Shown in pieces: positions 23,348 to 35,645 of a stretch of 64,000 nt of DNA (the stretch's first letter is position 1; the number at the start of each line of letters is the position of its first letter). The stretch comes from Hofstenia miamia (Eukaryota > Xenacoelomorpha > Acoela > Hofsteniidae): contig CABFPE010001038.1 in the NCBI GenBank assembly GCA_900660155.1, positions 29,315 through 93,314 of the forward strand, in the 5' to 3' direction. The translations under genes and the position numbers were made by a program. Below the pieces are notes generated by a model. It was not told where the DNA came from. It ran no database searches and worked only from the letters and a program-made list of their open reading frames with translations.

Positions 23348-25205
23348 CAATAAGGATTGTAATATCCTCTACCAGGCTCTAACACTGTTGATTCACTGTT
23401 ACCTTGTAACATTGACTGTGTTATAGCAGGTAAGGATTTACTAAATGTTACTGCTTGTTTAGTTTCTTCTATTACATTATGTAACCATAATTAACTATTC
23501 ACTTTTTAGGTGATGAACCAAAGCAGTAACCTCTGCATCAATCTTTCAGTGGGCATCTGCCTGAAGCAGATCTCCACATCCAATTTCACTGTTCCTTCCA
23601 GTGCTTGAGTGCCACCTCTTAGCTCAATAAAGATAGCTTATGTGTACCTTACATTAGCTCAGTGCTTACTCAAGGCATGACACAACTCGACTTAATCTCT
23701 ATTGTGTGAAAGTGTTATATCTACTTGCAACTGGAAACTGTCACTAGTTGTTCATTCAATATTACATGTAGCCTGCACCAAAATATATTGGCTTTATTAA
23801 ATAAACAAGTATTGAACAACTTCCTAACTTACATTTATAATTACTACATGTAAGGTCATTATCAGTCAATTATGGGTCACTTAATTTGGATCTGAAAATA
23901 TATTAATATAATCCCTAAGGTTTGGTTATCCAACCATTTGTTGAAAGTTAAATATCTNNNNNNNNNNNNNNNNNNNNNNNNNNNNNNNNNNNNNNNNNNN
24001 NNNNNNNNNNNNNNNNNNNNNNNNNNNNNNNNNNNNNNNNNNNNNNNNNNNNNNNNNNNNNNNNNNNNNNNNNNNNNNNNNNNNNNNNNNNNNNNNNNNN
24101 NNNNNNNNNNNNNNNNNNNNNNNNNNNNNNNNNNNNNNNNNNNNNNNNNNNNNNNNNNNNNNNNNNNNNNNNNNNNNNNNNNNNNNNNNNNNNNNNNNNN
24201 NNNNNNNNNNNNNNNNNNNNNNNNNNNNNNNNNNNNNNNNNNNNNNNNNNNNNNNNNNNNNNNNNNNNNNNNNNNNNNNNNNNNNNNNNNNNNNNNNNNN
24301 NNNNNNNNNNNNNNNNNNNNNNNNNNNNNNNNNNNNNNNNNNNNNNNNNNNNNNNNNNNNNNNNNNNNNNNNNNNNNNNNNNNNNNNNNNNNNNNNNNNN
24401 NNNNNNNNNNNNNNNNNNNNNNNNNNNNNNNNNNNNNNNNNNNNNNNNNNNNNNNNNNNNNNNNNNNNNNNNNNNNNNNNNNNNNNNNNNNNNNNNNNNN
24501 NNNNNNNNNNNNNNNNNNNNNNNNNNNNNNNNNNNNNNNNNNNNNNNNNNNNNNNNNNNNNNNNNNNNNNNNNNNNNNNNNNNNNNNNNNNNNNNNNNNN
24601 NNNNNNNNNNNNNNNNNNNNNNNNNNNNNNNNNNNNNNNNNNNNNNNNNNNNNNNNNNNNNNNNNNNNNNNNNNNNNNNNNNNNNNNNNNNNNNNNNNNN
24701 NNNNNNNNNNNNNNNNNNNNNNNNNNNNNNNNNNNNNNNNNNNNNNNNNNNNNNNNNNNNNNNNNNNNNNNNNNNNNNNNNNNNNNNNNNNNNNNNNNNN
24801 NNNNNNNNNNNNNNNNNNNNNNNNNNNNNNNNNNNNNNNNNNNNNNNNNNNNNNNNNNNNNNNNNNNNNNNNNNNNNNNNNNNNNNNNNNNNNNNNNNNN
24901 NNNNNNNNNNNNNNNNNNNNNNNNNNNNNNNNNNNNNNNNNNNNNNNNNNNNNNNNNATTATTTAATATATGTACTAATTATTTAATATATGTACTATTA
25001 TTTAATTTATTTAATGAACTAAATGATAGATTAACTACTAAACCTAGAGATAAACTCCTATACCTAGATAAACTCCTATACCTAACCTAAGTGCACTTTT
25101 GTAGTCTGGCACCAAGACCCTAGAATCAATCTTGATGATCAATCCAGACCACTACTAAACACCACTTATTTAGCTTAACATTGTAATAAAAATACAAACT
25201 GTATT
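23348..25205 (-). repeat. Left arm of a long inverted repeat, LTR-like, with 1-kb gap
   Basis: Sequence from 23348 to 23957 and, after the gap, from 24958 to about 25205 is matched in reverse complement by 26636-27385. Blocks such as ACTCCTATAC, GTCTGGCACCAAGACC and ATCCAGACCACTACT resemble parts of the LTR of fossil B (28980-29160). I take both arms to be Gypsy-type LTRs in opposite orientations, but their exact ends were not fixed. Confidence 0.6.
23958..24957. other. Assembly gap, 1000 N
   Basis: Exactly 1000 N. In the matching arm (26636-27385) the two gap edges lie within a few tens of bases of each other, so the true gap is probably short or nil. Confidence 0.95.
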
Positions 25206-26635
25206 CACAGAACAAAATTTTATCTCTAGCTTAAATTCTTTATCAATTGCTTATAAGGTTTCAAATCTAGTTATAGAAAATTCAGAAGAGTACATGCCAA
25301 TAAGTGAGTTCACACCCTTGTAAGTGATTTCACCCCCTATTATTATTGACAGATATATTTTTTTTGATAGATACATATTTTTTTTTTTTGTCACTTATTG
25401 AATCTTTGTAGCAGATCTAAAATAAATATAACTGATCTAATAAATTTATAACTTTTATATTGTTCTCTTGTCTTTGATCTTGTTCTCCTTCCAAATGGAC
25501 ATTAGCAGCTTGATTAGTTTGGATGATGCTACATTAGGCAATATTGAATGACAATTAAATGAGTTAGCAGCATCAGCTCCAGCAGCAGTCATAGGTAGAA
25601 TCAACCTCTTGAGCACGGCTGTGCTCGAGAGGCATGACTGTGGTGGATAGGATGACTGTGGTGGAGTAGGGTAATTCAGTTGTTTAGGGGTAATACAGTT
25701 GTTTATGGGTGCAGGAGGCAAAATGGTCACACTTGGCACAGACAAAATTGGAGTGGCAATCATGGTTAGCTTGGGAGAGGTGAGGGTGGGCTCTCCAGTG
25801 TAGGAGGGCTCTCCGGCTGTGAAAGAAGTGATGGGAGTAACGAGCTGTGGTGGAAAATGGGGGTGCTTAGGGAGAATGGGGCTGCTCAGGAGGTGAGAAG
25901 AAATCATTTCAGAGATTTGCTCTAATGCATCCTGTAGAACACTGTGAGTGACATACTCAGAAGGGCTCTACCAGGGAGATAACACAACAAGGTGGGCTGC
26001 TCTGGCACAGCAGAGAAGTAGGCAGAGGCATTGTCAAGGTCTGGAGTTGGATCTCCATAGTGTTAATTGAATCAATGAAACAGTGCTCCCTCGTTTGGGT
26101 ATTTCAGGCATGCTCTTGCATTTTGGGTTGAAGCAAATCTAGGTGTTGCTCACAAGCAAGGCATTAACTAGTTTCTTTGGCCAAGGCAGTGCAAAGTTGA
26201 TCAATTTCAGAATTCAGAGGGTTCAGAATTGGCAGAGTCTGTGGGAGAATAAAGTAAGGATCAAATGACAAGGGAGAAGCAATAGAACTTATTGTAGCAT
26301 CATCTAAACAAAATCTCAAATAAGCTGCAAAAATTGAAAAAAGAGATAAAGATTGAAAAGAAGTTGATTAAAAAAATATTGTAATCAAATCAATTAGTGT
26401 TATTTCAGATTTATTTGTAATATGCAACTAAGAAACAACATGTGTCAAAAAAGAGATATTTGTGTCTGTTGATAAAAATACTTTTTGACTAAACCACGCT
26501 TTCATTATTTTCAGCCACCATCTTGGCAGAAAGTTCAAATTTGAATCAACAGGTACCTCTTTTGGAATTACTATAAATAGATTGAAAACCATTGAGGGGG
26601 GTTTGATAAAGAATTTTATTCGGAATTCTTATTTT
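25206..26635 (-). mobile_element. Gypsy gag fossil fragment between the inverted arms
   Basis: The minus-strand open piece 25907-25455 and adjoining sequence to about 26290 resemble the gag region at 35117-34339 (shared MIS.HLLSSPI and NCHSILP blocks, proline/threonine-rich linker). It is the 5' gene of a Gypsy element of the same family as the LTR at 35646-36697. The remaining 26300-26635 is AT-rich with no recognised feature. It is a broken fossil. Confidence 0.65.
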
Positions 26636-27385
26636 GTTTCAATTTAATGGTTTGCTTATTTAATACAATGTCAGTAGTGGTCTGGATACATCACAGGGAA
26701 CGATTCTATGGTCTCTGTGCCAGATCATGAAAGTGCATATATGTTCAGTATAGGGGTTTTTCTCTTGATTAGCCAACTAGCATTTCATTTCTACATGTAT
26801 TAAATAATTAATTGTCAGCAAATGGTCGGATGACCGAAACCTAGGAGTTATATTAACACTATTTTAGATCCAAATTGATGACCCATAAATGACTGATAAA
26901 GTGACTGTACATGTAGTAAATTATAAATGTAGGTTAGGAAGTTGTTTGAACAGAATGTATTTAAATAAGCCAATATATTTTGGTAATGGCTACATGTAAT
27001 ATTTAACAAACAACTAGTAACAATTCAGGTTGCAAATTGATATAACACTTTCACATAATAGATTTAAGTCAAATTGTGTTGTGTCTTGAGTAACACTGAG
27101 CTAAAGTAGGATACACAAAAGAGATATTGATTGAGCTGAGAAGTGGTACTCAACCATCAGATGGAATGGTGAAACTGGATGTGGAGATCCGCTTTGGGCA
27201 GATGCCTGTCAGAAGATCGTTGCATGGCTTCGTCACCTAAATAGTGAACAGTTAATTCTAGGTTACACAAGTTAACAGAAGAAACCAGTCAAGCAGTAAC
27301 AACAAGTAAATCCTTACCCGCAATAACATACAGTAACAGTAGATAAACAGTGATAATGCCTGGTAGAGGATATTACAGAAGGCAG
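26636..27385 (+). repeat. Right arm of the long inverted repeat
   Basis: Reverse-complement partner of 23348-25205. It ends next to a Polinton integrase fragment. The arms are clearly diverged, so the inversion or pair of insertions is not recent. Confidence 0.65.
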
Positions 27386-27389
27386 GTGA

Positions 27390-28231
27390 TTGTAAATCAT
27401 ATGGATGAAATTTGGTGTGTTGATTTAGTTGATATGCAAAAATTTAGTAAATGAAACAAAGGTTTTAAATATTTGATTATGATTCTAGATGCATTTTCAA
27501 AATATGGATGGATTATTCCTGTTAGAGATGCATTAAAGGGTGAATTACATTCATCCTCTAGAGTTCCAAAGCTTTTATGGGTAGATAAAAGAAAGGAATT
27601 TTATAATAAATATGTTCAAGAACTTCTTGATAAGTACAATGTTAAAATGTATTCAACAGAAAACCTTGAAAAAAATTTACTTGTAGAAAGATTTAATAGA
27701 ACAATTAAAAATAAAATGTATAAAGAATTCCCAAAGCAGGATAAACTTTCTAAAATATTAAATGAATACAATAATACAAAACATACCTCTATAAAAATTA
27801 CTCCAATTGAAGCTTCCAAAGAGAAAAATGAAGATGAAGTTTACAACAATTTGTATAGTGGGCTTAACAATTTGTATAATGACATTGAAAGCCTAGATGT
27901 TAAAGAACCATGGAACAAAGTTCCAATTTTGCTTAAATTCAAATTTAAAGTAGGTGATAAAGTTAGAATAAGTAAACTTAAAAGGAAAGTTTTTGATAAA
28001 GGTTATACTCCAAACTGGACTGAAGAAATATTTATTATTAATAAATTAAAATTAACAGACCCTATAACATACACATTGAAGGATTTAGCTGATGAAGAAA
28101 TAAAAGGGTCATTTTATGAAGATATATTTAGAATTGAAAAAGTGTTAAGAAAAAATAAAGGAATGGCCTTTGTTAAATGGCCAGGATATCCTAATAAATT
28201 TAATAGTTGGGTAAAGATCAAAAATATATAG
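27390..28231 (+). mobile_element. Polinton/Maverick integrase fossil with chromodomain
   Basis: The open piece 27473-28231 (252 aa) carries the retroviral-type integrase core. It starts MIMILDAFSKYGWIIPV; further on are LWVDKRKEFYN and ERFNRTIKNKMYKEF. The C-terminal block GYTPNWTEEIF..DPITYTLKD is typical of Polinton integrases. It ends in a chromodomain-like segment, KWPGYPNKFNSWVKI. Related sequence continues upstream to about 27390. Of a Polinton, only this gene is present. No polymerase, capsid or terminal repeat genes were seen, so it is an isolated fossil piece. Confidence 0.85.
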
Positions 28232-28439
28232 AACCATTATTTTAAAAAAAAATTTTCTAGACAATTGTAGAATCTTGAACTAATTAATCTTACTTAATTT
28301 AGGAGCTGCTCAAACATTTTTCCCTCCTTAGTTAGTTACAGTAGGTGACAGATTCCATGTTTCCATCTCTGTTCCTTTACTCTAGTTTTCTGTTGCTTAC
28401 TAACTTAATTAATATCCAGTTAACCAACATTGAAACTCA
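28232..28439. other. No recognisable gene
   Basis: Short AT-rich spacer between the Polinton fragment and the LTR-like sequence of fossil B. Nothing recognised. Confidence 0.3.
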
Positions 28440-29554
28440 GATTAACAACAGTAAATTTTAGGTGCGAGACAAGAGATGGTAAGATGTACAGGGTCGAGAC
28501 CCGACCAGAGGCAAAGCACAAAGAGGAATTGGAGAAATGGCAATCACAATTAACTCCAGCTATTACTTGGACATTGAGATAAACACCAATGCACGACTCA
28601 AGTGACTCAGTGCGTGGAACAGTGTATTAGAAAGCAATAGTGTGTGATAACTTACTAATTTAATGCATTGATTGTTCTTGTTATTAACGAGTTTGTAATA
28701 TGAGTAAAATACGCAACCAGGATGCATTAGCTTGTTATGATGCCTTACATGTAATATCCCTAAAGATATAGTTGTACATGTTAACCTAATATATATGTGA
28801 ACAACCAATGCAGCCAGCAATAAAAAGGATAGCTTGTAGTTCAGTCCGAAGTCAAATACATCTAATGAGATTACTGACATCTGATATAAATAAATCATGT
28901 AACTTTCTATGAGGGTTAACCTAAAGATAATAAGGTAGTAATATGAACAACAAATGATAGGAAAGCTATAACAAATAAAAACCCCTATACTTATATGTAA
29001 CCTAAGAGCACATCAGGTAAACAATGGCTACCAGCCGCACAGCACTTTTGAAAGGCGATTGTAAGGTGCAAGGCCGTTCCAAGCTCCCGTTAAATGAAGT
29101 TGGGGACCACTGTCAAGAATACCCTAGTGCTCGACTGTTTAGCTTTCCATTGTAATTAATAAATAAACCTGACAAAAATAAATGAAGTAAATCCAATGAA
29201 TTTTAGTCATCATCAAAATAATAAATTGCACAACTTTTATACTTGAAACTATTAAACAATCAAATATTTGGCTAGTACCTGTTAAATCTCAGTTGTTGAC
29301 AGTTTTCTGATTTCTGATTTTCCTTTGTCTGCTGATTTACGCATGTCAGCATTAATTAGCATTTGCAACTTCAGTCTTTCACCATTTGTCAAATGTACTG
29401 CCAAATTAATTAATATCAAAATACTGCTTTATAATTTTACAAATGATTTAACTAATAACAATCATGTGTGTACAATAAATATTTATTTCTAAAGTTAGTC
29501 TTAGTTCTTTCCTCTAATTCTCTTCACTTGACCACATGATTGGATTATGTTACA
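28440..29554 (-). mobile_element. Probable 3' LTR of Gypsy fossil B
   Basis: In minus orientation a polypurine tract (GGAGGGGGAG, 29564-29555) is followed at once by TGTAACATAATCC, the expected layout at the start of a 3' LTR. The LTR body extends to roughly 28440, but the CA end is not fixed. The hydrophobic ORF 28898-28563 inside it is not taken as a gene. Confidence 0.6.
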
Positions 29555-32500
29555 CTCCCCCTCCAGCATAGCTAATTAAGGATAATAACTCTTTCACCAT
29601 GGACTATTTCAACTGCCTGCTTTATCATAGTATTGGCTTCTTGCATCTCCCATTCTGTTTTTTCGAATTTCTTGTCCTTAGTTATCTTCAGCACCACATC
29701 TTTTTCTGTCGTCACAATTTTCTTGTGTCTTAGAAACACTGGATTCTTCAATTTATTTGATATCATGCACAAGCTGCATAGTTCATTTAATTTTCCATTA
29801 AACTCATCATAATATTTTTCGTAAAGCTGTAGCCCTTTAATCACTATCATGAGCGTCATCATCACATCCACTCTGCTTGTGTGTGCCAGTTCAGGTCTTA
29901 ATGTTGTGTTCAGATAGAAAAACTCATAAGTGGATCTCAGTGATTTAGATATTGATGCTTCATTGTAAAATGCGCTTATGTTGTTCTTCACTTCTTCTCT
30001 TGTTATCTGATCCGGATCATTTTTTCCCAATCTTATCATTGTTATAATCTCTACTCATCACATTACATCATAGTACTTGTATCAAGGACTCCATAATTCG
30101 CCCCATACTATATTGTTTATACCTGAGAACAACATTACTGTTTGAGTGTTTCTTTTTTCGATCTCATTCCACACTTTCTTTATCTGCTTATGTATTGCCT
30201 CTCCATCACAATACAGGTCATATGGGGTTACTACTCCTTTGATATATATTCTCTCTTTGTTGTCATTTTTGATTAAGATTTCTTTCGACTTTTTGTATCA
30301 TTCATCATTTACGATTTTCTCTTCATCTTCCATTGTGAGTTATCATGTATGTTTTATGTTTCAATGCTTTTACTGCTTTCTTGTTTTTTAGTCTCCACAT
30401 TGGCAATAGTATTGGTACAGATATTGTTGGCAGCAGTGTACACTTTAGTAATGTAGTCAACTTTTGTTTTTCTATATCCTCATATGATCCTTCCATTCTT
30501 GAGGTTGTTGCCATTCTGAATGTTGTGGGATAATTGTTTTTACTAGTCTTTATATTTTCCCAGAACATGTTTGTTAGCCCATGTTTCATCAGATTTTGAG
30601 CAGTTTTGGCTTTCATCACAAATTTTGAGGTTATACATTCAATATCTACCACTAGCTGATTTTGCAGTTGTAGCATCTGGTTTATTTCCTGTCTCATAAA
30701 TGCTTCAGTACAAAGTATCTTTATCATTGACTTTGTTTCTCTCTCGTACACTTCGCCATATATTCTCTGTACTATGTTGTCTGTTTTTTCTCTCTTTACA
30801 GTTATTTCTATTAACAGACGTTTGTCATCCGTATCCACCCAAGATATTTCACTCAGCTCTTTTTATCCCCACTTTTCCATGTTGATTTTGTCTATTTCTC
30901 TCTGTGTGTTTGGGGTTAGTTTGATTGCATTTGATTGTAACAATAATTCTTCCATCTGCACTTCTTCCTGTGAATTACTGACCATCTCTATTATTTCTAT
31001 TGGTCTGTTTTCACCTTCTTTTCACATAACTTCCGATTTCTTGATTATTTTGGTATAGGCACATTGGGGATATTCCCTGATGTATCTCTTCATCTTGTTT
31101 GTAATCATTTTGTTTATCTCCTTCTTTGCTATTTCTTGTATCATATCCAGTGTACTGGCCCTTTCTCTTCTTATTAGATTGCGAGTTGTTATCCAAGTTT
31201 GCTGTTTCAACACTTTCAGTTTTTTATTCGAAGTAGCTCCCCACATGTACTTTTTCACCTCATCATTCAATATATCTATCTCTGCTGGACATATTCCTGT
31301 TTTGTTGGCAAGTTCTACAATGCTTGGTCTGCCTAGTGTATGCTGTTGCTTTAGCAGTCATGTGTAATACTTCTTGAATTTTTTTTGTGTCTTCTTGGTT
31401 GGTGATAATGGTAGTATTTCCACATACTGTAGCATCCATTGTTTTATGTTTACTGGTATCAGAGCTATAGCTATCTTGTATCTTTTGTTTTTCGAAATGC
31501 TTGTTCTCTCTTTCTTTCTTATTGGCAAGACTAGCTTTCATTGATTGTTAGGGCTATACTCAATATCCATATTGATGTTCTTGCTCATATGTGCAGTGCA
31601 TTTACTTCTTCAAAAATCATGTTTCTGAAATTTCGTTTTGAATCCATCTTGTATGCTTTTCTTATTTCTGATAGCACCATCTCCACTGTTTTGTGATACG
31701 TTTTTAAGGGCAATTTTATTTCAATCATAGGCCACTCTTCATGTACAGGCTTTTCAGTTTTCATTTCCTTCCATACATCCACAATGTTTTTCAAATGCTC
31801 CAGCGTCTGATTCATACTACATTTCACATACAGATTTCCTGTTTCCTCTAGATGCTCTGTCATTCTTGGTAATACAAATCTATGGCAATTTTTGGTTTGA
31901 CCATCACTCTTTCTGCTGGCACTATTGTGTTGATTTGTAAATCTTTGTTAATCATCTCTGATACTGCTGTGCTACCCTTCTCCATTATGAAAACATTTTC
32001 CAATTTTTCTTCTAAGGTCTGCAAAAACTCCGGCATCTCTTCTTTTCTTTGAGGTCTCACAATTATTATCACTTTTGTTTTGTGTTCTTTAGCCATTTTC
32101 AACATTTCTTCTATGTGTGTTTCTAGACTTCTAGAGGTCATCTCTGTTTGTTTAATGAAATATATGACCATCAAATGGCTCCTGTCCAAATTAACTTGTT
32201 CACATTTCTTAATGAGTTTATTCTTGTTTTTAATCAGTTTTTGTACATCCTTCAGTGTGAATGTTTCCTCTAATGTTATGTGCACTGTACTTTTGAAATA
32301 TGGTTAATTGAAATCTTCTTTCATGTTTTCTGCATATGATACAATCATGTTGCATACTGGCCTATTTTGTTTATCAATCACTATGGGGATTGCTGATGAT
32401 TCTGTTTCTTTTGTTGATGAATTTTGTTGTAGGAATCTTTTCATTTCTGGTGATAAGTTATTCTGTGAGTTGTATCGAATTTTTCTGTTTGCAATGAAAT

Positions 32501-34150
32501 ATGGGTGGATTTTATATTTTCCAATTCTAGTCATTCTACTCTCTTGTTCTTCTGATCTAGATGATTTAGTTGTTGTGGATGTTTGCTTGTGTGAGAATGG
32601 TTGTGAACTATATGTTGTTGTTGCAAATTAACTAGTGGATGGCTGCTCCGACATGTCCATTTCTGATTCTCCACTTATGTCCTGTATATCTGGGTCAATG
32701 TATTGACTGCAGATTTTGAAAATGTAAAACTCTACCATCATTAAGTTTGTAATTATTATTAGGCAATGTTTGTGAAATGAAAAATGGCCCTGACCACTGT
32801 GTTTTTAATTTCCTTACCTGGTTTATGTCTTGTATTCTCATTAATGTGTACATGTAAACTTTATCACCCTTCCTGTGTCATTTTCCATAGATCTTCTTAT
32901 TAAAATTTCTTTGCTGTCTTATTGCGGATTTTTTAGTGTTGTGACACATCACTTTGTGGATTCCTGTTAACTGATTTTTAATCTTTCTAATATATTCATT
33001 ATCCATTTTTTCTGCATAGGTATTATATTGCATTGAGATAGGCGTTGCTGCTTCCCTACCATACATTGCTCTAAATGGTGTTGTGCCCATAGTAGAGTGT
33101 ACTGAAGTATTATAGAAATACTCTACCATCTCTATTACTTCTCTCCAATATCTTCCACCAATTCTCAACATTAGCACTCTTATTAATTTAATCATCATTC
33201 TGTTCAGTCTTTCCACTGCCCCATTTGCTTGAGTCATTATTTCAATTAATTTTGCCATCTCTTCAAATAATTTACTTTCAAACTGTACTCCTCTATCAGA
33301 TATTATTACCTCCATTGGTCTGAACTTTAATATCCACTCTTTCATTATTTTCTCTGCTACTATTTTCACTATTGTGGAATCCAATGGAATCATTCTTGCA
33401 TATTTTGTGAAATTATCTACTATTACCAAAATATATTGATATCCTTCATCTTCTTGCAACAATTTTTCCAAATCAACATGTACTATTTGGTTTGGTGCCA
33501 TTGCAATGATTTTCTCTAATGGCGCAGTTTGTTGCAGAAAGTGACTTTTATTGTTCAACAAACATATGGTACATTTATTTATCACATCTTTTACAATTTT
33601 TCAGATTCCTATTGTTATAAACCTTGCATTTCCTTATTCACTTCTGTCAATTTTTTGATCTGCTGTTGGAACAAATTTCGTTACTCTGTCAACCAATTGC
33701 TTGTATCCTCTTTGATTTCATCAATCAATCTTTCTTTTTCAACATTTTTCATTTCCACCTCTATCATTCTTTTCATTAGGTGTTCTATTTGTCTAGTCAA
33801 TTCTTTCCTTTCCTTAGTATTGTTATCAATAATTTCCATTAATTGAACTATTGTGAGTTCATTAGTCAATTGCGCTGGTTGTAATACCTGCTCTGTTGGG
33901 GATTGTTCACTTTTGGGGGATATAGTTACATCTTGTGTCTTGGGTGTGTTCTCAGTTTTTTCTTTGAATGTACCATTTTTCATTTCAGCTTTGAGTATTC
34001 TTTTGGTTGGTCCCTTCATAGATTTTTCTGTGCTCCAGTGTAGTATTAGTTGTGTTCATTCCCTCTTTTCTTCCTCTTTCATTTTTCAGATCACTATTGA
34101 TTTGCTTACACTATTCTTTGTCCTTTACTTTTTTCAGTTTTTCCCCAATT
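29555..34150 (-). mobile_element. Ty3/Gypsy fossil B: gag-like coiled coil, integrase, third ORF
   Basis: Minus-strand fossil. In its own order it has a charged coiled-coil segment (34019-33681, gag-like), integrase with zinc-binding and catalytic core (33585-32878), the integrase C-terminal block (about 32860-32690), and then a third-ORF region from about 32534 to 29572 that stops just before the polypurine tract. Protease, reverse transcriptase and RNase H are not seen. The third ORF shows several open pieces and shares blocks with fossil A. The copy is broken many times. It belongs to a Gypsy lineage distinct from that of the LTR at 35646-36697. Confidence 0.8.
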
Positions 34151-34169
34151 CAAGTAATTTGAGAAGAAA

Positions 34170-35300
34170 CAACTATCTTAACTCAAATCTCTTCTCCCTG
34201 CACATGTTGGGCACCTATCACAGTCACCATGTTGAATCTTGACAACCTTGTATTGATGCTTAATGTAAGGCACCTTGTAATGGTCCTCAAAATAACTGAT
34301 GAGAAGTTGGTAATTAGTCTTCACGTCCTGATACAACATCAGGTATTGATTGTATGCAAGACCTTGAAGGTAGGTAGGGAATGGCAGCATCCTGAGTGGC
34401 CTTGTACTGCCACATGTTTAAATTCAAAGAGGAAAAACCACTCTTCAAAAGACTGTGAAATTTCATTGATCTTTCTGGTGAACTTAGGCAATATAGAATG
34501 ACAATTAAGTAGGTTAGTAGTTTCATTTCCAACAGCAGTTGTAGGTAGGATTGATTGGGTAAAATGTGGTCCATTCTTCAGAGCAGACATAGAAAGATCA
34601 CATGACTGTGGGGGAGTAATTGGAGTTACAACAGTGGGGTAACACAAGTATTCACAGGTGCAGGAGGCAAAACAGTCACACTCAGCACATACAGAACTAG
34701 AGCAGCAACTGTTGTTAATGTAGAAACTTAAGTCAAAGCTGACTGTGTAAAGGTGGGCTCTGCAGTTGTGAATGAAGTGACAGGGGTAACAAATTGAGGC
34801 GTCAATGGTGTAGAGGTGGCAATGATAGGGCTGCTCAGAAGATGAGCAGAGATCATTTCAGGAATTTGTTCAGAGAGGCATTCAGAAAAGGCATCCAAAA
34901 CATCTTGTAAAACAGTGTGAGTTACATACTCAGAAAATCTAGACTGGGAGAGTGAAGAATGAGGTGGGCTACTCTGCCTCAGCAGGGATGTAGGCAGGGG
35001 AGTCACCAAAGTTTGGAGTTGAATTTTCAAGGCATTGATTGAATCAATAAAACATTTCTCTCTCAATTGTGCACTCAAGCTTGTTCTTGCATCTTGGCTT
35101 GAAGCAAACCTAGGCATTGCTCACAAGCAAGATGTTGACTGGTTTCTTCAGCAAGGGCAGCTCAGAGCTGATCAATCTTGGTGCTTTGAGGCTCAGGAGA
35201 CAGTGGTGTCTACAGGAGAATGTAATAGGGATCAAAAGACAAAGGAGAAACAAGTGAATTACTTCCAGTGGTGTGAGGAGCAATGTTCAGGCAGCTAGTC
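34170..35300 (-). mobile_element. Gypsy gag fossil of the 35.6-36.7 kb LTR element
   Basis: Open pieces 35117-34728, 34647-34339 and 34390-34178 are gag-like. They comprise a low-complexity proline/serine/threonine region and a capsid-type segment with LPTYLQGLAYNQYLMLYQ. It is related to the piece at 25907-25455. It abuts fossil B, so the 3' part of this element is missing here. Broken fossil. Confidence 0.65.
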
Positions 35301-35645
35301 CTTATGAGGAAACCCTGAGTGGGAGTCCCATTACAAGACAAACTACTAAAATCCAAGCTTGGTGACAGCTTTAAAGTACAGAGCTGCAGTGTAAAAATAA
35401 CATAAGAGGCAAAGTTATGCATAAATTGGTAGTGAATTCAATTCACAGCCAGGGGAAACAACTATCCCAGCTGGCTTACACCAAAGAGAAAGAACAAAAC
35501 CAAGTATAATATAGAAACAGTAACAGCTCACCACTATGTTACAATCACCAGGCAAAATCTGATGACCACTTTGGTAACTTCAACAGAATACAATAGAGAG
35601 TTCAACTGACACCCTAATTTGTCCAATATCACGTGAGGGTCACCA
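35301..35645 (-). promoter_or_regulatory. Leader and primer-binding site of a Gypsy element
   Basis: Directly downstream of the LTR end (minus strand), TGGTGACCCTCACGTGA at 35645-35629 begins with TGG, as primer sites complementary to a tRNA 3' CCA do. The rest is untranslated leader up to gag. The site is present a second time at 35954-35938 because of the 309-bp tandem duplication. Confidence 0.7.

Noticed and set aside
23938-24966. A 342-codon open frame
   Set aside because: It consists almost entirely of N gap (23958-24957).
28563-28898. A 111-aa hydrophobic minus-strand ORF that could be a membrane protein
   Set aside because: It lies within the probable LTR of fossil B, downstream of the polypurine tract, without family resemblance.
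30146-34242. Several plus-strand ORFs rich in F, L, S and C, looking like membrane proteins
   Set aside because: They are antisense to the coding pieces of Gypsy fossil B. The composition follows from the lysine/glutamate-rich sense strand.
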